Positions 1 to 7,151 of a stretch of DNA of 33,700 nucleotides are shown piece after piece. Under the pieces are notes generated by a model, which searched no databases, was not told the DNA's origin, and saw only the letters and a list, made by a program, of their open reading frames with translations. This DNA comes from Bacteroidota bacterium. GTDB lineage: Bacteria > Bacteroidota > Bacteroidia > UKL13-3. A program made the position numbers and the translations under genes. Position 1 is the first letter of the stretch. Each line of letters opens with the position of its first letter. The stretch is from NCBI GenBank assembly GCA_030680835.1, contig JAUXUD010000066.1, positions 1 to 33,700 on the forward strand, in the 5' to 3' direction.

Positions 1-1550
<1,550 letters not shown>

Positions 1551-1582
1551 CGTTTAAGTTTCAATTTTAGAAATTTACCCGC

Positions 1583-2101
1583 TTATGTTCCGAAGAACAG
1601 CGCCTTCAGCTCAGTGGCATCATCCGGTTTCATTTTGCCGGCCAGGATCAAACGCAATTGCCTGCGTCTCAGTGCACCATCAAATCGTTTCCGTTCTTCC
1701 TCGGTCTCCGGCTCCAGGGGAGGCACCGGTAATGGAGAGCCTTTACGGTCGAGAGCAACAAAAGTATAATAAGCTTCATTACTTAAAAACTTTTCTCCGG
1801 TGGGAATATTTTCAGCCCATACTTTAATATAAATTTCCATGGAAGTATGGAAGGCGCGCGAAACTTCAGCCTGCAAGGTTACCACATCTCCCAGTTGAAT
1901 GGATTTGGCAAAACTTACCGTATCTACTGAGGCAGTTACCACGGTTTTACCCGAATGTTTCTGGGCTGCAATGGCAGCTGCGATATCCATAAAATGCAAT
2001 AACCTTCCCCCCATTAAATTGTGAAGGGTATTGGTATCATTGGGTAATACCATTTCGTTCATGATGGTACGCGAATGGCTGGGTTTTTTGGTTTCCTGCA
2101 T
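1583..2101 (-). CDS. Hotdog-fold acyl-CoA thioesterase (YciA/BACH-like)
   Basis: A 172-residue single-hotdog-domain acyl-CoA thioesterase, expected to hydrolyse acyl-CoA to free acid and CoA in the cytoplasm. Visible family features are LPNDTNTLHNLMGGRLLHFMD (about residues 19-39, with the conserved N24, the GG and D39 in the helix N-cap region) and VDTVSFAKSIQLGDVV (about 59-74), the second strand block. The C-terminal 40 residues are charged (EETEEERKRFDGALRRR-like) as in other acyl-CoA thioesterases with a short tail. It sits upstream of atpD on the same strand, but atpD has its own promoter in the 94-bp gap, so a functional link is not implied. The chain-length specificity cannot be read from sequence. 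Confidence 0.85.
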   Translation of the reverse strand: MQETKKPSHSRTIMNEMVLPNDTNTLHNLMGGRLLHFMDIAAAIAAQKHSGKTVVTASVDTVSFAKSIQLGDVVTLQAEVSRAFHTSMEIYIKVWAENIPTGEKFLSNEAYYTFVALDRKGSPLPVPPLEPETEEERKRFDGALRRRQLRLILAGKMKPDDATELKALFFGT

Positions 2102-2126
2102 ATATATTTTAGATTAATATAGTTAA

Positions 2127-2156
2127 ACAACTTACCTCCTGTTTTGTTGAACCAAA
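2127..2156 (-). promoter_or_regulatory. Possible promoter of the thioesterase gene
   Basis: The minus strand carries TTTG (complement of 2153-2156), an 18-bp spacer and TAAGTTGT (complement of 2127-2134), seven of eight matches to TAnnTTTG. It lies about 25 bp before the ATG at 2101. The spacing agrees with the atpD and tRNA-Gly promoters in this window. Confidence 0.35.
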
Positions 2157-2312
2157 CATTGAATTAACAAAAATTCTTTCAGTGCGTTTAACCGGGTTCA
2201 AAATTAGATTCAAAGCATGAAACTTTATTGATTATTTTTTTTATCTATTGAACTGAGTTTTCATTTTAATGACAAATTGCTTGTGTAATTTAAGCATAAA
2301 TCTCCTCAAAAC

Positions 2313-2326
2313 CTGATAAATATCAT
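2313..2326. promoter_or_regulatory. FNR/CRP-like palindromic box
   Basis: CTGAT-AAAT-ATCAT is an 8/10 match to the FNR consensus TTGAT-N4-ATCAA. It lies 50 bp upstream of the ATG of the small membrane ORF at 2376, a position suitable for activation. It is a single short motif in AT-rich DNA, so chance occurrence is possible. Confidence 0.3.
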
Positions 2327-2375
2327 CGTAAAAAAATATTGATTTAAACAACTTGCAGTATTAAATTTTCAGGTT

Positions 2376-2483
2376 ATGAAAGAGCAAAGGCACCCTGTTA
2401 TTGAAGGATTTGCAATCACAGTCATCTTGTTTCTAATTTTGGCAGTTGTAGTACTGATGTTTTTTACCAAATGGGGTTTTTAA
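2376..2483 (+). CDS. Possible 35-residue single-pass membrane peptide
   Basis: A 35-codon ORF encoding MKEQRHPVIEGF followed by an uninterrupted hydrophobic stretch (about residues 12-30) and a short KWGF end. The charged N-terminus, one clean transmembrane helix and a tail starting with Lys look like a real small membrane protein rather than random AT-rich translation. It lies alone in a 422-bp gap, with an FNR-like box 50 bp upstream, which suggests (inference only) a respiratory or low-oxygen role. I do not recognise the family. It could be chance. Confidence 0.4.
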   Translation: MKEQRHPVIEGFAITVILFLILAVVVLMFFTKWGF

Positions 2484-2523
2484 CCCATTGAAAAACCATT
2501 TTATTTAAAATAAAAAATAGCAA

Positions 2524-2919
2524 TTATTCTGTATTGCCTGCAATGCTAATTCTAAACGTGTAGCGGTCATCATCATCATCGTTCCCACACTTGCTTCCTC
2601 TGCCCCTGCGTCCCTTATCAACGGCACTTACCACTACTTCATCTGATCCCACATAATTGAGAGCGGGCGTGTATTCAAAAAGTGTAGCCTGAGAGTTGGC
2701 AACTGGTGATACCCTGCTGATCAGTGCATGAGCAGCATCTTTGGTTATCTGCACCTGTTCATCTTCATCACCCAGTTTCGGAATCTGATAGGTATATGCC
2801 TGGTTAGGTGTAAGGGTAACCGCAACGATAACATCTACGTCTGCTTCTTCCTTTTCACAGGAAGAGTTCAAAAATAAAAAGCAGATAAACGCAATGGGAA
2901 TAATCAGTGACTTTTTCAT
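2524..2919 (-). CDS. Small hypothetical lipoprotein with Asp-rich loop
   Basis: A 131-residue exported lipoprotein. MKK is followed by a hydrophobic core and a lipobox ending LNSSC, with the lipidated cysteine at residue 21. The mature part (EKEEADVDVIV...) looks all-beta; residues near 85-100 (EYTPALNYVGSDEVVVSAVDKG) resemble an Ig-like or cadherin-type strand pair (inference). A basic RRGRGSKCG segment followed by five consecutive aspartates lies near residues 105-118 and may be a flexible or metal-binding loop. It is a single-gene unit. No function is assigned. Confidence 0.75.
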   Translation of the reverse strand: MKKSLIIPIAFICFLFLNSSCEKEEADVDVIVAVTLTPNQAYTYQIPKLGDEDEQVQITKDAAHALISRVSPVANSQATLFEYTPALNYVGSDEVVVSAVDKGRRGRGSKCGNDDDDDRYTFRISIAGNTE

Positions 2920-3058
2920 ATCATGGTGATTTTAAGATGTAAAAGTAAAACTCAAGATAGGAAATTCCTAGTAAAAATTGTTTATAACTCCTAAACCGGT
3001 ATTTATATGTTTAATTGTCATTAAAAATAAGCCAGTTAATCATGGGACATTCCTCTTT

Positions 3059-3090
3059 TTTGCGCTATCTCAAAATTTCCATTACCTTCG
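3059..3090 (+). promoter_or_regulatory. Promoter of the tRNA-Arg transcription unit
   Basis: TTTG at 3059-3062, a 20-bp spacer and TACCTTCG at 3083-3090 (consensus TAnnTTTG, one mismatch). The predicted start near 3096-3098 is only a few bases before the long hairpin at 3100, so that hairpin would form the 5' end of the transcript. Confidence 0.6.
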
Positions 3091-3099
3091 CAGTCAGGT

Positions 3100-3160
3100 G
3101 AAACAGAAACAGAGCAGAGAAACAGTGTGTAATCTTCTTTCTCCGCTCTGTTTCTGTTTC
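3100..3160 (+). repeat. Long inverted repeat, 23-bp stem hairpin
   Basis: Positions 3100-3122 and 3138-3160 are inverted repeats of 23 bp with one mismatch, separated by 15 nt. The outer 16 bp (starting GAAACAGAAACAGAGC) pair perfectly. There is no T-tract after it, and it precedes rather than follows a gene, so a simple terminator is unlikely. It may be a 5' leader structure or a small mobile palindrome. Confidence 0.7.
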
Positions 3161-3167
3161 TCAATTT

Positions 3168-3228
3168 GCACCCATAGTTCTCCCGATAGCTATCGGGAGG
3201 ATAGAATTTCAGATTCTATTTGGGTGCA
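3168..3228 (+). pseudogene. Broken tRNA-Arg copy with palindrome in D-loop
   Basis: This stretch copies the intact tRNA-Arg just downstream. The 5' acceptor strand GCACCCA, TA, the D-stem start GTTC, then GGATAGAATTTCAGATTC and the 3' acceptor TGGGTGCA all match. Two changes destroy it. The three D-loop bases AAT are replaced by an 18-bp palindrome (3181-3198), and about 30 bases covering the anticodon, variable loop and T-arm are missing. The acceptor strands can still pair over 7 bp, so a short tRNA-like hairpin may be made, but it cannot decode. The preceding bases (TTTG) are also shared with the functional copy. Confidence 0.8.
3181..3198. repeat. 18-bp perfect palindrome inserted in the tRNA copy
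   Basis: TCCCGATAGCTATCGGGA is a perfect palindrome found where the D-loop of the broken tRNA-Arg should be. From memory, this sequence type is common as a dispersed palindrome in Bacteroidota genomes; I see no second copy in this window. Confidence 0.75.
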
Positions 3229-3249
3229 GGGTTTGTTCTTTTAATATTT

Positions 3250-3321
3250 GCACCCATAGTTCAATGGATAGAATTTCAGATTCCGGTTCTGAAGATGGGG
3301 GTTCGAATCCCTTTGGGTGCA
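3250..3321 (+). tRNA. tRNA-Arg(CCG)
   Basis: A complete cloverleaf. Acceptor GCACCCA/TGGGTGC; D-stem GTTC/GAAT; anticodon stem TCAGA/TCTGA with loop TTCCGGT, giving anticodon CCG (reads CGG, Arg); T-arm loop TTCGAAT closed by GGGGG/CCCTT with two G-T pairs; discriminator A at 3321. CCA is not encoded. It is probably transcribed from the promoter at 3059-3090 together with the broken upstream copy. Confidence 0.95.
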
Positions 3322-3339
3322 CGAGGTGATCAAGACCGG

Positions 3340-3480
3340 CACATTTAAATCGCGAAGTAAAACTCAAGCCTTAAAGCTTGAAGTTTTATGCAGTGATTTA
3401 AATGCAGACCGATAGGGCTGCGGGATTGATCCAAGCCGAGTTTGAAAAGGGATCATGGAGCGCAAGCGGAATAATCCTTT
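3340..3480 (+). ncRNA. Candidate structured RNA downstream of tRNA-Arg
   Basis: Two foldable modules follow the tRNA. In the first, CATTTAAATCGC (3342-3353) pairs with GTGATTTAAATG (3393-3404) through 12 bp with one G-T, and encloses an inner stem AAAACTCAAGC (3359-3369) with GCTT-G-AAGTTTT (3376-3387), one bulge. In the second, AAAAGGGAT (from 3445) can pair with ATCCTTTT (to 3480) around a GCGCAAGC-containing loop, and then T-rich sequence follows. It could be a processed 3' trailer, a terminator or a dispersed structured repeat. No known RNA family is recognised. Confidence 0.35.
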
Positions 3481-3550
3481 TAGTTAAATGACAATAACTG
3501 CACCCTTTAATTAAATTGGATAAATTTTTTAACATCTAAATAATAATTTT

Positions 3551-3943
3551 ATGAATGAGAAAATGAGTGCTGAGACCAATGCAATTAACTGGTTTGAAAT
3601 TCCCGCAACAGACATTGCGCGTGCGAAAAAATTTTATGAGAGTATTTTTGAGATTAAAATGGAAGAAATGGAAATGGGTGGAATGAAGTATGCGATGTTT
3701 CCTTTCAACCCAATGATTGGAAAGGTGGCGGGGGGCCTGGCTCAAAGCGCAATGCACACCCCGGCTACAACGGGCTCAATCATATACCTGAATGCAAACC
3801 CTGATCTACAGCTGGTTTTGGATCGCGTAGAACGTGCAGGTGCCAAGATAACTATGCCCAAAACTTCTATTGGCCAAAACGGGTTCATGGCATTTTTCAC
3901 AGATAGCGAAGGAAATAACATGGCGCTGCATTCAAACACCTGA
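3551..3943 (+). CDS. VOC-superfamily (glyoxalase/bleomycin-resistance-like) protein
   Basis: A 130-residue vicinal-oxygen-chelate fold protein with the two beta-alpha-beta-beta-beta units expected. NWFEIPATDIARAKKFYESIF (about 13-33) is the first strand and helix, and GFMAFFTDSEGNNMALHSN (about 110-129) is the C-terminal metal-site strand. The last unit ends in LHS, as in the short stand-alone COG3324-like VOC proteins, where the substrate is unknown. Two starts are possible, the ATG at 3551 and another at 3563 (M5); both give a complete fold. It precedes a decayed hydrolase with only one base between the two frames, so the two may once have been an operon. Confidence 0.8.
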   Translation: MNEKMSAETNAINWFEIPATDIARAKKFYESIFEIKMEEMEMGGMKYAMFPFNPMIGKVAGGLAQSAMHTPATTGSIIYLNANPDLQLVLDRVERAGAKITMPKTSIGQNGFMAFFTDSEGNNMALHSNT

Positions 3944-3944
3944 G

Positions 3945-4154
3945 TTGAATTTGATAAAGTCCCGCAAGCTATCCATAACGGTTTCTAAGGAAATCGGCAA
4001 AGTATCTGCCGAATTGATTACGCCTGCTGATCCCATCTGAATTGTGACAATTGCTCACGGAGCCGGAGCAGGAATGAACCACGACTTGCTTCAATAACTG
4101 ACTATCAACCTTCAAGAGTTCGGCTACCGTCCCTTCCTAAAATTCTTTTTTTAA
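3945..4154 (+). pseudogene. Remnant of an alpha/beta hydrolase (KANL3/Tex30-like)
   Basis: One reading frame right after the VOC stop codon translates as ...VSKEIGKVSAELITPADPI, stop, IVTIAHGAGAGMNHDLLQ, stop, LTINLQEFGYRPFL and a final stop. AHGAGAGMNH is the hallmark of the KANL3/Tex30-type alpha/beta-hydrolase family, and the surrounding spacing fits its first strand, oxyanion region and next helix (family knowledge). The TGA at 4038 and TAA at 4095 interrupt the frame. The downstream two-thirds of the domain, including the catalytic serine region, is absent. There is no start codon. It is a nonfunctional fragment. Confidence 0.65.
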
Positions 4155-4183
4155 CTACGGATTATTCAGGTACATTCGTCACT

Positions 4184-4891
4184 GTGCAAAAAATAATTGA
4201 AAAAATAATATTTTCCTTGTTTGTACTGCAATTTTTTTCATGCTCAAAAGAAAAGGATAATGGGTGTCCCATGTATGGTGGTAAAGGGGATCAGGAATAT
4301 AACACAAATAAAGGAAGTTTAACCGATGCATCATTGGCACTTTTTCCTTCGAGTATACCAGCAACGGCGGTGTTTAAGAATAATTTGGGTTTTACTAACC
4401 TATTGTCAAAAAGCACTTTGCAAAAAGAAACAAGAAAATGGACAGATAATAAAGTGTATGTTGCTGATCCATGTTTTCCCTATTTTAATATTTATACAAC
4501 CAGCGTCAATATAGAAAGCATTGTATCAATCCCTTTTGATCAGCCCAATTTCTATCATTACTATTCAAGGACAAGGCATGTAGACTATTTCGGCTATCTG
4601 AATGTTTCATCCAAAGTCAAGATAGATAGTTCTTATGAAATAATTACTACTTCGATTCGCAACTATCGCTTTCTCATCCCAATTGGAAAAACAAAAAATC
4701 TGGTTACAAATTATAAGTTTTACGATACAATCACCATTTCCGGCACTTTATTCAATAATATTTATCACATATACAGTGACAGTGAATACTATAATTTTAA
4801 TAAAGTAATACCTCAAGGTATTTACTATAATGAAAGTGAAGGACTGGTTGGTTATTATTTATCTAATGGTGAATTATGGGTAAGACAGTAG
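4184..4891 (+). CDS. Hypothetical AT-rich lipoprotein
   Basis: About 235 residues. The N-terminus (QKIIEKIIFSLFVLQFFSC) is a type II signal peptide with the lipidated cysteine at about residue 20, followed by SKEKDNGCP. The mature part is rich in Tyr, Asn and Ser and ends with a beta-type pattern EGLVGYYLSNGELWVRQ. No catalytic motif is seen. The only candidate start at the right place is GTG 4184; a TACATTCG box at 4171-4178 may be its -7 element, which would make the message nearly leaderless, so the start is uncertain. It overlaps the next lipoprotein gene by 16 bp in another frame, which implies co-expression. Base composition is clearly more AT-rich than the flanking housekeeping genes. 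Confidence 0.65.
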   Translation: MQKIIEKIIFSLFVLQFFSCSKEKDNGCPMYGGKGDQEYNTNKGSLTDASLALFPSSIPATAVFKNNLGFTNLLSKSTLQKETRKWTDNKVYVADPCFPYFNIYTTSVNIESIVSIPFDQPNFYHYYSRTRHVDYFGYLNVSSKVKIDSSYEIITTSIRNYRFLIPIGKTKNLVTNYKFYDTITISGTLFNNIYHIYSDSEYYNFNKVIPQGIYYNESEGLVGYYLSNGELWVRQ

Positions 4892-5502
4892 TACTAATAT
4901 TATTTATGTCTACATTTTTTTGTTGTAAAAAAATCAAAGAATGTCCTCCTGATTCAGTTCTACCCTTCAATCCTAATTTTGTAGAATGGGGCAAACTGTA
5001 TCCTTCAGACTCTATCAATTATACCAGGTACAAATCAAATAAAGGACAAGAAGAGTCATTGGTGAGTTTTGGCGGTAATGCGCCTATAGTTCTTAAGGAT
5101 AATGAAAATGATTGCACCAGTATGAAGGGCGAATTTCGCAGGCGTGATCTTAGCTCAACAATTTACTACAAATTGTTTGAGATTGTTTTCGCCCAATTCA
5201 GTTCTACCGAAACACGTCTTACCATAATAAATCGTTGTGGGATTTTACAGGAAGGAGAAATTACATTTTCCACTGGTAATCCTTTGAAAATTATAAGAAG
5301 TCCCTGCGATACCTGCATTCATACTTACACCAATTTAGAATTAAACAATAAGATTTATTCTGAAATTATTAGAATTCATTTTTCATTTTCAGATACTCGC
5401 AAAAATTCTGAAAGTGTAAAAGAAATCTATTGGGCCAAAGGATATGGAATCGTTCAGTATACCGCATGTGATAGTGCTGTTTGGAATATTGTTTTTCAAT
5501 GA
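4876..5502 (+). CDS. Hypothetical lipoprotein, second of an overlapping pair
   Basis: A 208-residue predicted lipoprotein with a short signal MGKTVVLILFMSTFFCC; a lipobox-type STFFC places the lipidated cysteine at residue 16 or 17. Mature start KKIKECPPDS resembles the Lys/Cys-rich start of the gene before it. The C-terminus (KEIYWAKGYGIVQYTACDSAVWNIVFQ) repeats the scheme of an aromatic strand, G-x-G-[IV] and a final hydrophobic strand, also seen in the 4184 gene and in the lipoprotein at 32892. These three may be distant members of one fast-evolving Bacteroidota lipoprotein group (inference). The ATG lies inside the preceding gene, suggesting translational coupling. Confidence 0.7.
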   Translation: MGKTVVLILFMSTFFCCKKIKECPPDSVLPFNPNFVEWGKLYPSDSINYTRYKSNKGQEESLVSFGGNAPIVLKDNENDCTSMKGEFRRRDLSSTIYYKLFEIVFAQFSSTETRLTIINRCGILQEGEITFSTGNPLKIIRSPCDTCIHTYTNLELNNKIYSEIIRIHFSFSDTRKNSESVKEIYWAKGYGIVQYTACDSAVWNIVFQ

Positions 5503-5621
5503 TTTATTCCAGCGGAATTATTTCTTAATTATATCATAATTGAAGGCCAACCTCTTTAATAATTGAATTGCATTTGTTACTCTTGTAAACTATGTTAAAA
5601 CTACCAAAAATAACTAAAACT

Positions 5622-6953
5622 ATGAAAGACACAATCAAATCAGGCAAGCTCTTTGTTTGCTTTACCGCCCTGCTTACTTTTAGTGCAAATGCGCAATTGA
5701 TTACACAAACAGGTTCATTACCACAAATAAGAACTTCTCACAGTTCTGAGTTGTTATCAAATGGCAAAGTTTTGGTCATGGGTGGCAATGACGGTACTTT
5801 TCTTAACCTGAAACTGTACCGTTCGGCCGCATTATATAATAACGGTACCTGGAGCAGCACGGCTAACATGAGCACAGAAAGAGATGAAGTTGCGTCGATA
5901 TTACTTGATAACGGCAATGTGTTGGTGGCCGGTGGTGAAAACGATACCAGCGAATTGAAGTCATGTGAAATCTATAATGTATCGACCGGAACCTGGTCGG
6001 CTACAGGTAATATGAATATTAAGCGTTCAGGTAGCAAACTCATAAAGCTCAACAATGGCAAAATACTGGCTGTTGGTGGCAATTACCAGAAGAGCTGCGA
6101 ATTATATGACCAGGGCACTGGTACTTGGACAATTACAGGCGCCTTTAATTTGTCACGAGGTACCAGCGTAGAAGCAACTAAATTACCCAATGGCGATGTG
6201 TTGCTAACCGGCTCCTCCGATTCGGCAGAAATTTACAGTGCCGCAAATGGTACCTGGAGCAGGGTGCCGGCAGCAATGAAAGACAGATCACACGCCTCCG
6301 CTATACTAATGTCCAACGGGAAAGTTTTGATAGCCGGCGGAAGCGCAGATTACACCACTGAAGTCTTCGATCCTGTAACTAAGACTATAACCAAAGTGGG
6401 CGACCTGAATGAATATGCTTCGAGTTGTAAAATGATTAACCTTAATAACGGCAATGTACTGATCTACGGCATGGGTGACATATTTTCAATAGACCGCAAA
6501 GCGCTGCAGGTATATAATGTGAATAGCGCAAAATGGACTTATGCAGGTACAGTTGGACCATCAGTAATTACAGGGTTTGACTATACGGTGAATCGCCTCC
6601 CAACCGGAAAAATCCTTTACGCAGGTGGAATGTTTTCAACCGGCAATGGCGCAAACCAGTATTGTTATCTTGTAAACGAAGCGAGCATAATAAATGGAAT
6701 AGAGACATCAACCGAAAATAAATCGACCTTCAGTTGTTACCCTAGCCCGGCACAAGGTAGTTTATATGTCCAGTCAAATATTAACCTTGTTGGCACGTCT
6801 TATCAGATATACGACCAGGCGGGCCGGCTGGCACTTCGCGGTGAATTTAGTACCACTGATTATGTTATTAATCTTAATGACCTTCAGTCAGGTATTTACT
6901 TCCTGCAATTATCAGTTGCCGGTGGTAAAGCATTCAAAATTATGGTAGAGTAA
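5622..6953 (+). CDS. Secreted Kelch-repeat protein with T9SS sorting domain
   Basis: About 443 residues from the ATG at 5622, which gives the natural signal peptide MKDTIKSGKLFVCFTALLTFSANA; an upstream in-frame ATG at 5592 would add ten residues before it. At least seven Kelch-type blades are visible by the recurring NGKVLVMGGN-type strand (NGNVLVAGGE, NGKILAVGGN, NGDVLLTG, NGKVLIAGG, NGNVLIYG, TGKILYAGG), each followed by a Y...G.W strand. The last 75 residues (CYPSPAQGSLYV ... GRLALRG ... LNDLQSGIYFLQL ... FKIMVE) are a type A T9SS C-terminal sorting domain, so the propeller should be exported across the outer membrane and attached or released. Its ligand is unknown. A TACTCTTG box at 5578-5585 could be its -7 element and also favours the downstream start. 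Confidence 0.85.
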   Translation: MKDTIKSGKLFVCFTALLTFSANAQLITQTGSLPQIRTSHSSELLSNGKVLVMGGNDGTFLNLKLYRSAALYNNGTWSSTANMSTERDEVASILLDNGNVLVAGGENDTSELKSCEIYNVSTGTWSATGNMNIKRSGSKLIKLNNGKILAVGGNYQKSCELYDQGTGTWTITGAFNLSRGTSVEATKLPNGDVLLTGSSDSAEIYSAANGTWSRVPAAMKDRSHASAILMSNGKVLIAGGSADYTTEVFDPVTKTITKVGDLNEYASSCKMINLNNGNVLIYGMGDIFSIDRKALQVYNVNSAKWTYAGTVGPSVITGFDYTVNRLPTGKILYAGGMFSTGNGANQYCYLVNEASIINGIETSTENKSTFSCYPSPAQGSLYVQSNINLVGTSYQIYDQAGRLALRGEFSTTDYVINLNDLQSGIYFLQLSVAGGKAFKIMVE

Positions 6954-7151
6954 TTTATTTTATTCTTTAGAAAAATTCTCGCTGACAATTAAGTTTTCAA
7001 AATTTATCAGTGATGGGTATATAGCATTCCGTCTTCAATGCATTCATTCAGAAAAGCATAAGTTGTATGAAGACATTCTTTGTTAATGCGTGGATGATTA
7101 TCTGGAATTTGTTGCGCATTTCAACTTCATGCATTTGCATCACTGTAAATA

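Noticed and set aside
2136-2142. Purine-rich stretch AGGAGGT (minus strand) as a ribosome binding site for the thioesterase
   Set aside because: It lies about 35 bp before the start codon, too far, and falls in the spacer of the predicted promoter.
4038-4040. In-frame TGA in the hydrolase remnant read as selenocysteine
   Set aside because: A TAA follows in the same frame 18 codons later, the domain is truncated, and no SECIS-like structure was seen. Pseudogene decay explains it.
5578-5592. ATG 5592 as the start of the Kelch protein
   Set aside because: The predicted promoter box ends at 5585, leaving almost no leader, and the ATG at 5622 gives a cleaner signal peptide. The upstream start cannot be excluded.
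7007-7121. A 37-codon minus-strand open frame (...IPDNHPRINKECLHTTYAFLNE...) beside the beta-helix gene
   Set aside because: It looks somewhat protein-like but has no start codon, is preceded by a stop and matches no family I recognise. It may be a gene remnant, but the evidence is too thin.
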